NCBI GenBank assembly: GCA_020846105.1
Contig: JADLEN010000315.1
Coordinates: 1 to 5,793, forward strand
Source: Chitinophagaceae bacterium
GTDB lineage: Bacteria > Bacteroidota > Bacteroidia > Chitinophagales > Chitinophagaceae
Direction: 5' to 3'
DNA length: 5,793 bases
Below the pieces are notes generated by a model, which was not told the origin of the DNA, did no database searches, and was given only the letters and a program-made list of their open reading frames with translations. A program made the translations under genes and the position numbers. Positions 1 to 5,668 of this stretch are shown here, piece by piece (the stretch's first letter is position 1; each line of letters begins with the position of its first letter).

Positions 1-591
1 TGTGTACACGTATGCCCCACTGGTATAGACATTCGTAATGGAGTGCAAATGGAATGTGTTGGATGCACCGCATGTATTGATGCGTGCGATGATGTGATGG
101 TGAAAATTAATCGCCCCAAAGGACTTATACGTTATGCCTCTGAAAATCAGATTGCCAATGGTACACCCTTTAAGTTTAACGGCAGAATGAAGGCTTATTC
201 TGTATTGCTGGGTATACTTACCGTATTGATGATTGTGCTTATTGCTACAAGACACAGTATTGATACCCATATCTCTCGAGCCAAAGGTCAGTTGTATCAA
301 GAATTGCCAAATAATAAGATGAGCAACCTTTATAGTGCCAAGGTTATTAATAAAACTACCAAAGATGTGGATATTGAATTTAAAGTAGAAGAGCATCCTA
401 ACGCAGAGGTGAAAATGATAAGCCAACATGAAAAGCATCTAAAAAAGGAGTCGTTAAATGAACTTACATTTTTTATAATTTTGGATAAAGGGCAAGTGAT
501 TAAACGAAATACAAAACTTAAAATTGGCGTTTATCAAAATGGCGAAAAAATCCAGACGGTGAGCACTACTTTTTTAGGACCTTTTATTTAA
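1..591 (+). CDS. ccoG: Cytochrome cbb3 oxidase accessory protein CcoG/FixG, C-terminal part (5' end outside window)
   Basis: The reading frame is open from base 1 to the TAA at 589-591, giving 196 residues of a longer protein. CcoG is a membrane-bound iron-sulfur protein needed for cbb3-type cytochrome oxidase maturation, and is thought to reduce copper for the CuB centre. Visible here are the last two cysteines of a first [4Fe-4S] site (C1 and C5, followed by PTGIDIRNG) and a full second site, C19-x2-C22-x2-C25-x3-C29. After it comes the family signature RPKGLIRYASE (residues 38-48). One transmembrane helix follows at about residues 65-83. The rest, about 95-196, is beta-rich and fits the Ig-like FixG C-terminal domain. 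A GTG at 43 and an ATG at 49 are internal, because the ferredoxin motif extends upstream of both. The next gene, fixH, starts 30 nt after the stop, consistent with one operon. The missing N-terminal half would carry the other membrane helices. Confidence 0.95.
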   Translation, partial: CVHVCPTGIDIRNGVQMECVGCTACIDACDDVMVKINRPKGLIRYASENQIANGTPFKFNGRMKAYSVLLGILTVLMIVLIATRHSIDTHISRAKGQLYQELPNNKMSNLYSAKVINKTTKDVDIEFKVEEHPNAEVKMISQHEKHLKKESLNELTFFIILDKGQVIKRNTKLKIGVYQNGEKIQTVSTTFLGPFI

Positions 592-621
592 TAGTATTAT
601 TTACTTTTTAATTATCGACGT

Positions 622-1059
622 ATGAATTGGGGCTACCGGATTTTGATTGTTATTGTGCTATTTATAGCAGGCATGGGTTTTATGCTTTCGGTGGCAATGA
701 GGCAAAAAAATGAGATGATTGACGATAATTATTACGTCAAAGAATTGCACCATCAAGAACAAATAGATGCGGCAAATAACCTTAGTGCAATGACGGAGCG
801 ATTAGTGGTTGCTGTAAGTGAAGATGGAATAGACTTGCGCATCCCAGCTCAGGCTCGTGATGCTGCTGTAAAGGGTAGTGTTGTTTTTTTACGCTCTTCG
901 GATCAGCGGTTGGATAAAAGCTTTCCGATGACGCTTGATGAAAATGGCATTCAAAAATTTCCTGCACACAATTTTGTTCGGGGGCAATACACGCTTCGTG
1001 TGAGCTGGCACAATGGCAATAAAGCTTATTACCACGAAGAAAATGTCATTGCATTATAA
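622..1059 (+). CDS. fixH: FixH/CcoH family cbb3 oxidase assembly protein
   Basis: This is a complete 145-residue protein of usual FixH length, beginning at an ATG 30 nt after ccoG. The N-terminus carries one hydrophobic helix (about residues 6-25), then a short polar stretch with the family-like pattern DDNYYVKELHHQEQID (residues 34-49). The remaining ~95 residues form a predicted periplasmic beta-sandwich-type domain ending in ENVIAL. Known FixH/CcoH proteins are single-span membrane proteins that bind assembling cbb3 oxidase subunits and stay with the mature complex. Identification rests on the topology, the Y-x2-K-x-L-x3-Q-x2-ID pattern and the position right after ccoG. No Shine-Dalgarno sequence precedes the start; the upstream bases are AT-rich, as is common in Bacteroidota. 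The next gene begins 5 nt after the stop, so translation of the pair is probably coupled. Confidence 0.88.
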   Translation: MNWGYRILIVIVLFIAGMGFMLSVAMRQKNEMIDDNYYVKELHHQEQIDAANNLSAMTERLVVAVSEDGIDLRIPAQARDAAVKGSVVFLRSSDQRLDKSFPMTLDENGIQKFPAHNFVRGQYTLRVSWHNGNKAYYHEENVIAL

Positions 1060-1064
1060 TAGGC

Positions 1065-1772
1065 ATGTGGTATAGTATCATCAGTGGTTTGGGCTTAGGG
1101 CTTTTGGGTAGCTTTCACTGTATTGGTATGTGTGGCCCCATAGCTTTGTCGCTTCCAATTTATGGCAAAGACAAGGCTGAAAAGTTATTGCTTATTGTAT
1201 TGTACAACCTGGGTAGGGCAGTGAGTTATGCATTATTGGGTGCTATATTTGGCTACTTGGGTAATCAATTTTTCTTATTCGGCTATCAGCAGGCATTTTC
1301 TATTACTATCGGTGTAGTTATGATATCGGTACTAATTATTCAAAAATTTGCACCTCAGAGCGTCACTATATTTGATAAGCCATTTGCAAAAGTGAAAATG
1401 CTTTTGAGTCGCCTTCTTACTTCTTCAAAGAATACCTTTTCTTATTTTTTTATTGGTGTGGCCAATGGGCTACTACCATGTGGTTTGGTGTATTTAGCTA
1501 TCGGTGCTGCAATGGCTACAGGCAGTGTGTACAGCGGTGCTGCGCTTATGTTTATGTTTGGACTAGGTACTTTTCCACTGATGATAAGTTTGATGATTTT
1601 TGGAAGATTTGTGTCTCTAAAATTGCGCAACAAAATGAGGCAGTTAATTCCCTTTTTTATCATATTCACAGCGCTTGTTTTTATACTAAGAGGTATGAAT
1701 TTAGGCATCCCCTATCTAAGTCCACAATTGCAATCAACAGATACGATACAGGCAATAAAATGCCATCCATAG
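1065..1772 (+). CDS. TauE/SafE (DsbD_2-like) membrane protein of the cbb3 oxidase cluster
   Basis: This 235-residue polytopic membrane protein has about six hydrophobic segments, near residues 3-31, 41-68, 76-93, 126-150, 155-182 and 193-211. It is built as two related halves. The first opens with GSFHCIGMCGPIALSLP (residues 15-31; H18, C19, C23) and the second with NGLLPCGLVY (134-143; C139). These paired motifs mark the DsbD_2 / 'sulfite exporter TauE/SafE' group. The database name is misleading: in Bacteroidota such genes commonly follow ccoG-fixH, and a role in copper or thiol handling for cbb3 oxidase assembly is the better inference. The transported substrate is not shown by the sequence. 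A further cysteine lies in the C-terminal KCHP (C233) and might be another metal or thiol site. The start ATG is 5 nt after fixH, indicating the same transcript. The protein has no soluble heavy-metal-associated domain, unlike some relatives that carry one as a fusion. Confidence 0.85.
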   Translation: MWYSIISGLGLGLLGSFHCIGMCGPIALSLPIYGKDKAEKLLLIVLYNLGRAVSYALLGAIFGYLGNQFFLFGYQQAFSITIGVVMISVLIIQKFAPQSVTIFDKPFAKVKMLLSRLLTSSKNTFSYFFIGVANGLLPCGLVYLAIGAAMATGSVYSGAALMFMFGLGTFPLMISLMIFGRFVSLKLRNKMRQLIPFFIIFTALVFILRGMNLGIPYLSPQLQSTDTIQAIKCHP

Positions 1773-1774
1773 GT

Positions 1775-1806
1775 TCTGATTTTCCTCATAATTCCCCTTA
1801 GGTTTG
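1775..1806 (+). promoter_or_regulatory. Candidate Bacteroidota promoter (TCTG - 20 nt - TAGGTTTG)
   Basis: TAGGTTTG at 1799-1806 matches the Bacteroidota -7 consensus TAnnTTTG exactly. TCTG at 1775-1778 matches three of four bases of the -33 TTTG element at a 20-nt spacing, which is normal. Transcription would start near 1811-1814, giving topA a leader of about 270 nt. The -33 element overlaps nothing coding, since the upstream gene stops at 1772. An exact 8-base degenerate box can occur by chance in AT-rich DNA, so this is suggestive only. Confidence 0.35.
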
Positions 1807-1862
1807 TGTCTAACATTATTAGCCTAGTCGAATCTGTCGAATGTTTTTTATTTTATTTTATT

Positions 1863-1884
1863 CTCTGTCAAACAGAGTTTGTTT
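1863..1884 (+). terminator. Small perfect hairpin with T-rich tail, possible terminator
   Basis: CTCTGT (1863-1868) and ACAGAG (1872-1877) pair perfectly around a 3-nt loop and are followed by TTTGTTTG. This is the layout of a factor-independent terminator. However, the stem has only three G:C pairs and the tail is interrupted by G, so it would be weak. It lies 90 nt after the stop of the TauE/SafE-like gene and could end the cbb3 operon transcript. If transcription of topA starts near 1812, it would instead sit in the topA leader. Confidence 0.25.
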
Positions 1885-2029
1885 GTCTATAAACGGTCAA
1901 GTTTTTTTAGGAGAGAAAAACCCCAAATTGCTTTTTAAGCACCCCATCTTACCTATCGAAAATGGACGATTTTATTTTAATTGGCGCTTTATCAAACAAA
2001 AATTTTATTATTGCAAGCATCTAGGAGTG

Positions 2030-2060
2030 TTGGGCATGGCTTGGCACTACCTTATTTATA
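2030..2060 (+). promoter_or_regulatory. Weak candidate promoter immediately upstream of topA
   Basis: TTG at 2030-2032, a 20-nt spacer and TATTTATA at 2053-2060 resemble the Bacteroidota -33/-7 arrangement, though the -7 box lacks the TTTG end. Transcription would begin near 2065, leaving only about 15 nt before the topA ATG. It is an alternative or addition to the site at 1775-1806. The bases directly before the ATG (GCGAAAAA, 2073-2080) are A-rich with no Shine-Dalgarno motif, as is typical for strongly translated Bacteroidota genes. Confidence 0.2.
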
Positions 2061-2080
2061 CAATATAGTACAGCGAAAAA

Positions 2081-4708
2081 ATGGCAAAGAATCTGTTGAT
2101 AGTGGAGTCTCCGGCAAAGGCCAAAACAATTGAAAAAATCTTGGGTTCCGACTTTCAAGTAAAATCATGTTTTGGACATATCCGCGATTTGGTAAAAGAA
2201 GATATGGGTATTGATGTGAAAAATGGTTTTAAACCCAAATACACTGTGTCGCCCGATAAAATAAAAGTGGTGAATGAACTTAAGTCGTTGGCCAAAAAGA
2301 GCCAAGAAGTATGGCTAGCATCGGATGAGGATCGTGAAGGAGAGGCTATCAGCTGGCATCTTGCCGACGAAATGGGCCTTGACCCTGCTACTACCAAAAG
2401 AATTGTTTTTCATGAGATTACCAAAAATGCAATCAAAAAAGCAGTAGAAAATCCGCGTACACTCAATATGAATTTGGTAAACGCACAGCAAGCACGTCGT
2501 GTGTTGGATAGGCTAGTGGGTTTCGAAATATCTCCCATTTTGTGGCGCAAAATGAGCATGCAAAAAAACCTTTCGGCTGGTAGGGTACAGTCTGTAACCG
2601 TAAAGCTTGTGGTAGAGCGTGAGCGCGAGATTAACAACTTTAACTCGGTTTCGGCTTTCAAAGTAGAAGCTTATTTTACAGCAAAAGATATCAATGGCCG
2701 CGAGGTAACCTTCAAAGCTGCTGGCCCAGACAAACTAGCCGACGAAAAAAGTGCAGAACAGTTTTTACAATCTTGCTATAATGCTGCTTACACCGTCAAC
2801 GACATTCAGGTAAAACCTGCCAAACGCACACCTGCAGCACCGTTTACTACATCTACTTTGCAGCAAGAGGCCGGGCGAAAGCTAGGCTATGCCGTAGCGC
2901 GTACTATGCGTGTGGCACAAGGGCTGTATGAAAATGGTTATATCACCTACATGAGAACAGATTCTGTAAACCTTTCCGAAACAGCAATGGAAGGCGCAGC
3001 CGAGTCTATAAAAAAAATGTACGGCGACGAGTACCACCACCGCCGCAAATTTCAAAACAAAAACGAGTCGGCACAAGAAGCGCATGAGGCCATACGCCCT
3101 ACCGACATGACACTAGCGCATATCAATGACCCCGAGGCAGGCCGCTTGTATGAGCTTATTTGGAAACGTACTATGGCTTCGCAAATGTCGGATGCCGCAT
3201 TCGAGCGTACCATTGCCAAGATAAATATCAGCACCAATAAAGAGCAACTCACCGCCACTGGCGAGGTGATGCTTTTCGACGGATTTCTGAAAGTATACCT
3301 CGAGGACAAAGACGATGATGGCGATACCGATGACAACAACGCAATATTGCCGCCGCTCAAAGTATCTATGCCATTGCCTTTGGTACAAATGAAAGCCACT
3401 CAACGTTTTACCCGTGCCGCTCCCCGATACACAGAGTCGGCTTTGGTAAAAAAACTAGAAGAGCTAGGTATCGGGCGCCCATCTACCTATGCCCCTACTA
3501 TTAGCACTGTGCAAACCCGTGGCTATGTAGAAAAAAAGGATAAAGAGGGTGTAAAACGTAATTTCCAAATACTTACCCTAAGCCCCGACAATAAAATAAC
3601 TACCCAAACAGCTTCAGAAAATACAGGTGCCGAGAAGAACAAACTTTTCCCAAGCGACCTAGGTATGGTGGTCACCGACTTCCTTTCCGAAAATTTTCAG
3701 CAGATAATGGATTACAGCTTTACTGCCAAAATAGAAGAAGAGTTTGACGAGATAGCCAACGGCAAAATAGTTTGGAACAAAATGATTGGCGATTTTTACA
3801 CGCCTTTCCACGAGGTGGTAGCGCACACAATGGAGCACGCTGGCCGTATCAAAGGCGAACGCGAACTAGGCACCGACCCCCAAAGTGGCAAGCCTGTAGT
3901 GGCTAGGCTAGGGCGTTTTGGCCCTATGGTGCAGATAGGCAATATCGAAGACGAAGAAAAACCGAGATTTGCCACCATCAAGTCCAACCAAAGCATCGAG
4001 ACCATTACTTTCGAAGAAGCCATGGACCTTTTCAAACTGCCACTAAGCCTAGGTATGTACCAAGAGAGCGAGGTGGTAATAGGTGCAGGTCGTTTTGGGC
4101 CTTATGTGCGCTGGAACGAGCAATTCATATCCCTGCCACGTGGCGAAGACCCACTAAGCGTAGATATGGACAGAGCCATAGAAATAATAGCCGAAAAACA
4201 AAAAGCCGATGCCCCAATAGGTTTTTATCAGGGCGAGCCTGTGACCAAAGGCAAAGGCCGCTTTGGCCCTTTTATCAAGTGGACAGAACATTTTATCAAT
4301 ATCCCCAAAGCCTACAACTACGACACTCTTACCCAAAAAGATATCGACGAGCTTGTAAGCAAAAAAATAGAAAAAGAAGCCAACCGCTATATACAGCAAT
4401 GGACAGCCGATAACATAGCTATCGAAAACGGCCGTTGGGGTCCATTTATCCGTTTTGGCAAGCTAATGCTGAAACTTACCCGCAATGCCGAAGGCGAAAA
4501 ATTTAGCGACGATGAACTAAAAAACTTGCCCCTAGAAGAGGTAAAGAAAATGATAGTAGCCCAAGTGCCAGATGCCTTTGAAAAGAAAGCCAAAAAAGCA
4601 GCTACCAAAAAGTCGGCAACCAAAAAAGTAGCTATCAAAAAAGAGGTGGTGAAAAAAGCCGCATCCGCAGCACCCAAGAAAAAAGCCGTGGCCAAAAAGA
4701 AAGCCTAA
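2081..4708 (+). CDS. topA: DNA topoisomerase I (type IA)
   Basis: This is a complete 875-residue type IA topoisomerase, which relaxes negatively supercoiled DNA by cutting and rejoining one strand. The Toprim domain starts at residue 1 with LLIVESPAKAKTIEKIL (catalytic E9) and contains the metal site DEDREGE (82-88; D82, D84, E86). SAGRVQS lies at 165-171. The active-site tyrosine is Y290 in GYITYMRTDS, with R292 beside it. EAHEAIRPT (333-341, H335) and GRPSTYA (465-471) complete the core, so all key residues are intact. A short acidic loop is at 408-420. The C-terminus has four GR[FW]GP repeats (near 611, 670, 726 and 784), the Topo_C_Rpt type, and then a lysine-rich tail from about 834. The only cysteines are C30 and C232, so zinc ribbons are absent, unlike E. 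coli TopA. The start is the ATG giving the conserved MAKNLLIVESPAKA N-terminus, preceded by GCGAAAAA. The next gene follows in the same frame after 21 nt. Confidence 0.99.
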   Translation: MAKNLLIVESPAKAKTIEKILGSDFQVKSCFGHIRDLVKEDMGIDVKNGFKPKYTVSPDKIKVVNELKSLAKKSQEVWLASDEDREGEAISWHLADEMGLDPATTKRIVFHEITKNAIKKAVENPRTLNMNLVNAQQARRVLDRLVGFEISPILWRKMSMQKNLSAGRVQSVTVKLVVEREREINNFNSVSAFKVEAYFTAKDINGREVTFKAAGPDKLADEKSAEQFLQSCYNAAYTVNDIQVKPAKRTPAAPFTTSTLQQEAGRKLGYAVARTMRVAQGLYENGYITYMRTDSVNLSETAMEGAAESIKKMYGDEYHHRRKFQNKNESAQEAHEAIRPTDMTLAHINDPEAGRLYELIWKRTMASQMSDAAFERTIAKINISTNKEQLTATGEVMLFDGFLKVYLEDKDDDGDTDDNNAILPPLKVSMPLPLVQMKATQRFTRAAPRYTESALVKKLEELGIGRPSTYAPTISTVQTRGYVEKKDKEGVKRNFQILTLSPDNKITTQTASENTGAEKNKLFPSDLGMVVTDFLSENFQQIMDYSFTAKIEEEFDEIANGKIVWNKMIGDFYTPFHEVVAHTMEHAGRIKGERELGTDPQSGKPVVARLGRFGPMVQIGNIEDEEKPRFATIKSNQSIETITFEEAMDLFKLPLSLGMYQESEVVIGAGRFGPYVRWNEQFISLPRGEDPLSVDMDRAIEIIAEKQKADAPIGFYQGEPVTKGKGRFGPFIKWTEHFINIPKAYNYDTLTQKDIDELVSKKIEKEANRYIQQWTADNIAIENGRWGPFIRFGKLMLKLTRNAEGEKFSDDELKNLPLEEVKKMIVAQVPDAFEKKAKKAATKKSATKKVAIKKEVVKKAASAAPKKKAVAKKKA
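3911..4444 (+). repeat. Four GR[FW]GP repeats coding the topA C-terminal domain
   Basis: The codons for GRFGP or GRWGP begin at 3911, 4088, 4256 and 4430, so the units are 56-59 residues apart. Each is followed by a similar stretch (MVQIG, YVRWNEQF, FIKWTEHF, FIRFGKL). They are diverged protein repeats, not DNA-level tandem repeats. In this family they bind DNA in place of zinc ribbons. Confidence 0.85.
4580..4705 (+). repeat. Lysine/alanine-rich tail repeats of topA
   Basis: Residues 834-875 contain 18 lysines among 42 residues, mostly as KK or KKK blocks separated by A, T, V or S (for example KKAATKKSATKKVAIKKE). This resembles the tails of histone H1-like and HU-like proteins and should bind DNA nonspecifically through charge. 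At the DNA level it is a low-complexity run of A tracts, with related units such as gctaccaaaaa and gctatcaaaaaa. Such tracts are prone to length change between strains. Confidence 0.8.
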
Positions 4709-4729
4709 ACCCCAAAACAACTGCAACAT

Positions 4730-5617
4730 TTGCTACCCCAAAAAGAAATACAAGCACTATTCCAACTTATCGACGACCCCGACCACGAGGTGTACGATAC
4801 CGTAGCCACACACATACTAGGCTACGGAAAAGAAATAATACCCAGCTTAGAGCACCTTTGGGAGCATACCCTAGACCAGCAAGTACAAGACCGTATAGCA
4901 CAGCTCATACACAGGGTTTACTTTGCCGACCTCCAAGCCGCCCTACGCACTTGGGTGGCCGAAGACCAGCCCGAGCTCTTCCGTGGTGCCATACTAGTAG
5001 CCCAATACCAATACCCCGACCTCAACATCCCCTTCCTGCTCACCCAGTTCGAGCAGCTGCGCAAAAACCTATGGCTAGAGCTCAACAACTACCTCACCCC
5101 TATCGAAAAGGTGAACATGTTTAACGGCATCATCTACAACTACTACAAGCTCGTAGGCAACGAGCTTACCCAGCAAGACCCACAGCACTTCTTTATAAAC
5201 AAAGTTCTCGAAACCAAGCAAGGCAACACCTTTAGCATAGGCATACTATACCTAGCCCTAGCCCGCCTGCTCGATATTCCCATATTTGCCATAGCCATAC
5301 CACGCCAGTTTCTGCTAGCATATGTGGATACCGTGCAGCATTTCTACACCAAAGGCAACGACGCCCTGCGCCGCAACAGCTTTTTTATAGACCCCCTCAA
5401 TGGTATGATATACACCCAAAACGATGTAGAATTCTACCTGCACAAGATGCAAGCAAACCCCCAAGAACCACAATACTTTGCCCCGCAAAGCCCCCTACAA
5501 GTCATAGCCCTAATGCTACACGAGCTAGCCCAATGCTACACCCACAACGGCGATACCACCAAAGCAGACGAGATAAAACTACTCCAAGCCATAGTAGCCC
5601 CAGCCCAAGACCAATAA
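4730..5617 (+). CDS. SirB1/transglutaminase-core-2-like protein, TTG start
   Basis: This 295-residue cytosolic-looking protein has no signal peptide. The N-terminal ~120 residues are helical and begin EIQALFQLIDDPDHEVYDTV, resembling a HEAT-like unit. The middle fits the SirB1 / Transglut_core2 family: LETKQGNTFSIGILYLALARLLDIP (159-184 region), then PRQFLLAY (191-198) and FFIDPLNG (218-225). The C-terminus (about 254-290) has a TPR-like helix pair around LAQCYTHNGDTTKADE. No ATG occurs in the frame until residue 130. The likely start is therefore TTG at 4730, because it puts the DDP motif at the distance from the N-terminus that I recall for relatives; CTG at 4721 is the alternative. The gene lies 21 nt after topA in the same frame, probably co-transcribed and perhaps translated by reinitiation. 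The position where relatives have histidine (xHF) reads Q193, and the usual transglutaminase Cys is not evident, so enzymatic activity is doubtful. The function is unknown. Confidence 0.8.
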   Translation: MLPQKEIQALFQLIDDPDHEVYDTVATHILGYGKEIIPSLEHLWEHTLDQQVQDRIAQLIHRVYFADLQAALRTWVAEDQPELFRGAILVAQYQYPDLNIPFLLTQFEQLRKNLWLELNNYLTPIEKVNMFNGIIYNYYKLVGNELTQQDPQHFFINKVLETKQGNTFSIGILYLALARLLDIPIFAIAIPRQFLLAYVDTVQHFYTKGNDALRRNSFFIDPLNGMIYTQNDVEFYLHKMQANPQEPQYFAPQSPLQVIALMLHELAQCYTHNGDTTKADEIKLLQAIVAPAQDQ

Positions 5618-5622
5618 AAAAG

Positions 5623-5657
5623 TTTTTTTTTATCCTACCGCCAAGGGCTTAATTTTG
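5623..5657 (+). promoter_or_regulatory. Candidate Bacteroidota promoter (T tract - 19 nt - TAATTTTG)
   Basis: TAATTTTG at 5650-5657 matches the TAnnTTTG -7 consensus exactly. A T9 tract (5623-5631) supplies TTTT at the -33 position with a 19-nt spacer (5631-5649). Transcription would begin near 5662-5664, only about 5-7 nt before the ATG at 5669, so the message would be almost leaderless. The -7 box lies between GGGC (5645-5648) and GCCC (5657-5660), which form a small inverted repeat around it. Confidence 0.4.
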
Positions 5658-5668
5658 CCCACCTACAT

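Larger units (their letters stand above)
1773..2080. other. 308-nt AT-rich intergenic region between the cbb3 cluster and topA
   Basis: No convincing gene is present. A 75-codon open frame (ATG at 1841 to TAG at 2068) runs through it, but the product is unusually rich in F, Y and L, as expected from translating T-rich DNA, and it matches no family I recognise. The region also holds a TAGGTTTG box at 1799-1806, a perfect 6-bp hairpin at 1863-1877 with a T-rich tail, and a weaker promoter-like pair just before topA. It most likely contains the end of the cbb3 operon transcript and the promoter and leader of topA. No tRNA-like or riboswitch-like structure was seen. Confidence 0.7.

Noticed and set aside
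1478..1801. 107-codon frame overlapping the TauE/SafE-like gene
   Set aside because: It lies in another frame of a clearly membrane-protein-coding gene with intact family motifs, and its product is an incoherent mix of C, Y and F.
1841..2068. 75-codon open frame between the cbb3 cluster and topA as a small gene
   Set aside because: The product is dominated by F, Y, L, I and K, as expected from T/A-rich noncoding DNA. It has no recognisable motif and overlaps the hairpin and the weaker topA promoter candidate. It is kept only as part of the intergenic region entry.
4387..4729. Antisense frames of 102 and 65 codons opposite the end of topA
   Set aside because: They are the complement of the lysine-rich A tracts, giving F-rich translations. 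The sense strand is clearly the gene.
4858..5124. 88-codon P/R/A-rich frame inside the transglutaminase-like gene
   Set aside because: It arises from the C-rich codon use of the real gene in another frame, and no motif supports it.
5616..5631. A6-G-T9 after the stop at 5617 as a terminator
   Set aside because: The A:T pairing has no usable loop and no G:C stem, so it would not form a stable terminator hairpin. The T tract is better read as part of the promoter region.
5645..5660. GGGC-N8-GCCC as a factor-independent terminator
   Set aside because: The stem is only 4 bp with no T tail after it, and the loop contains an exact -7 promoter box.
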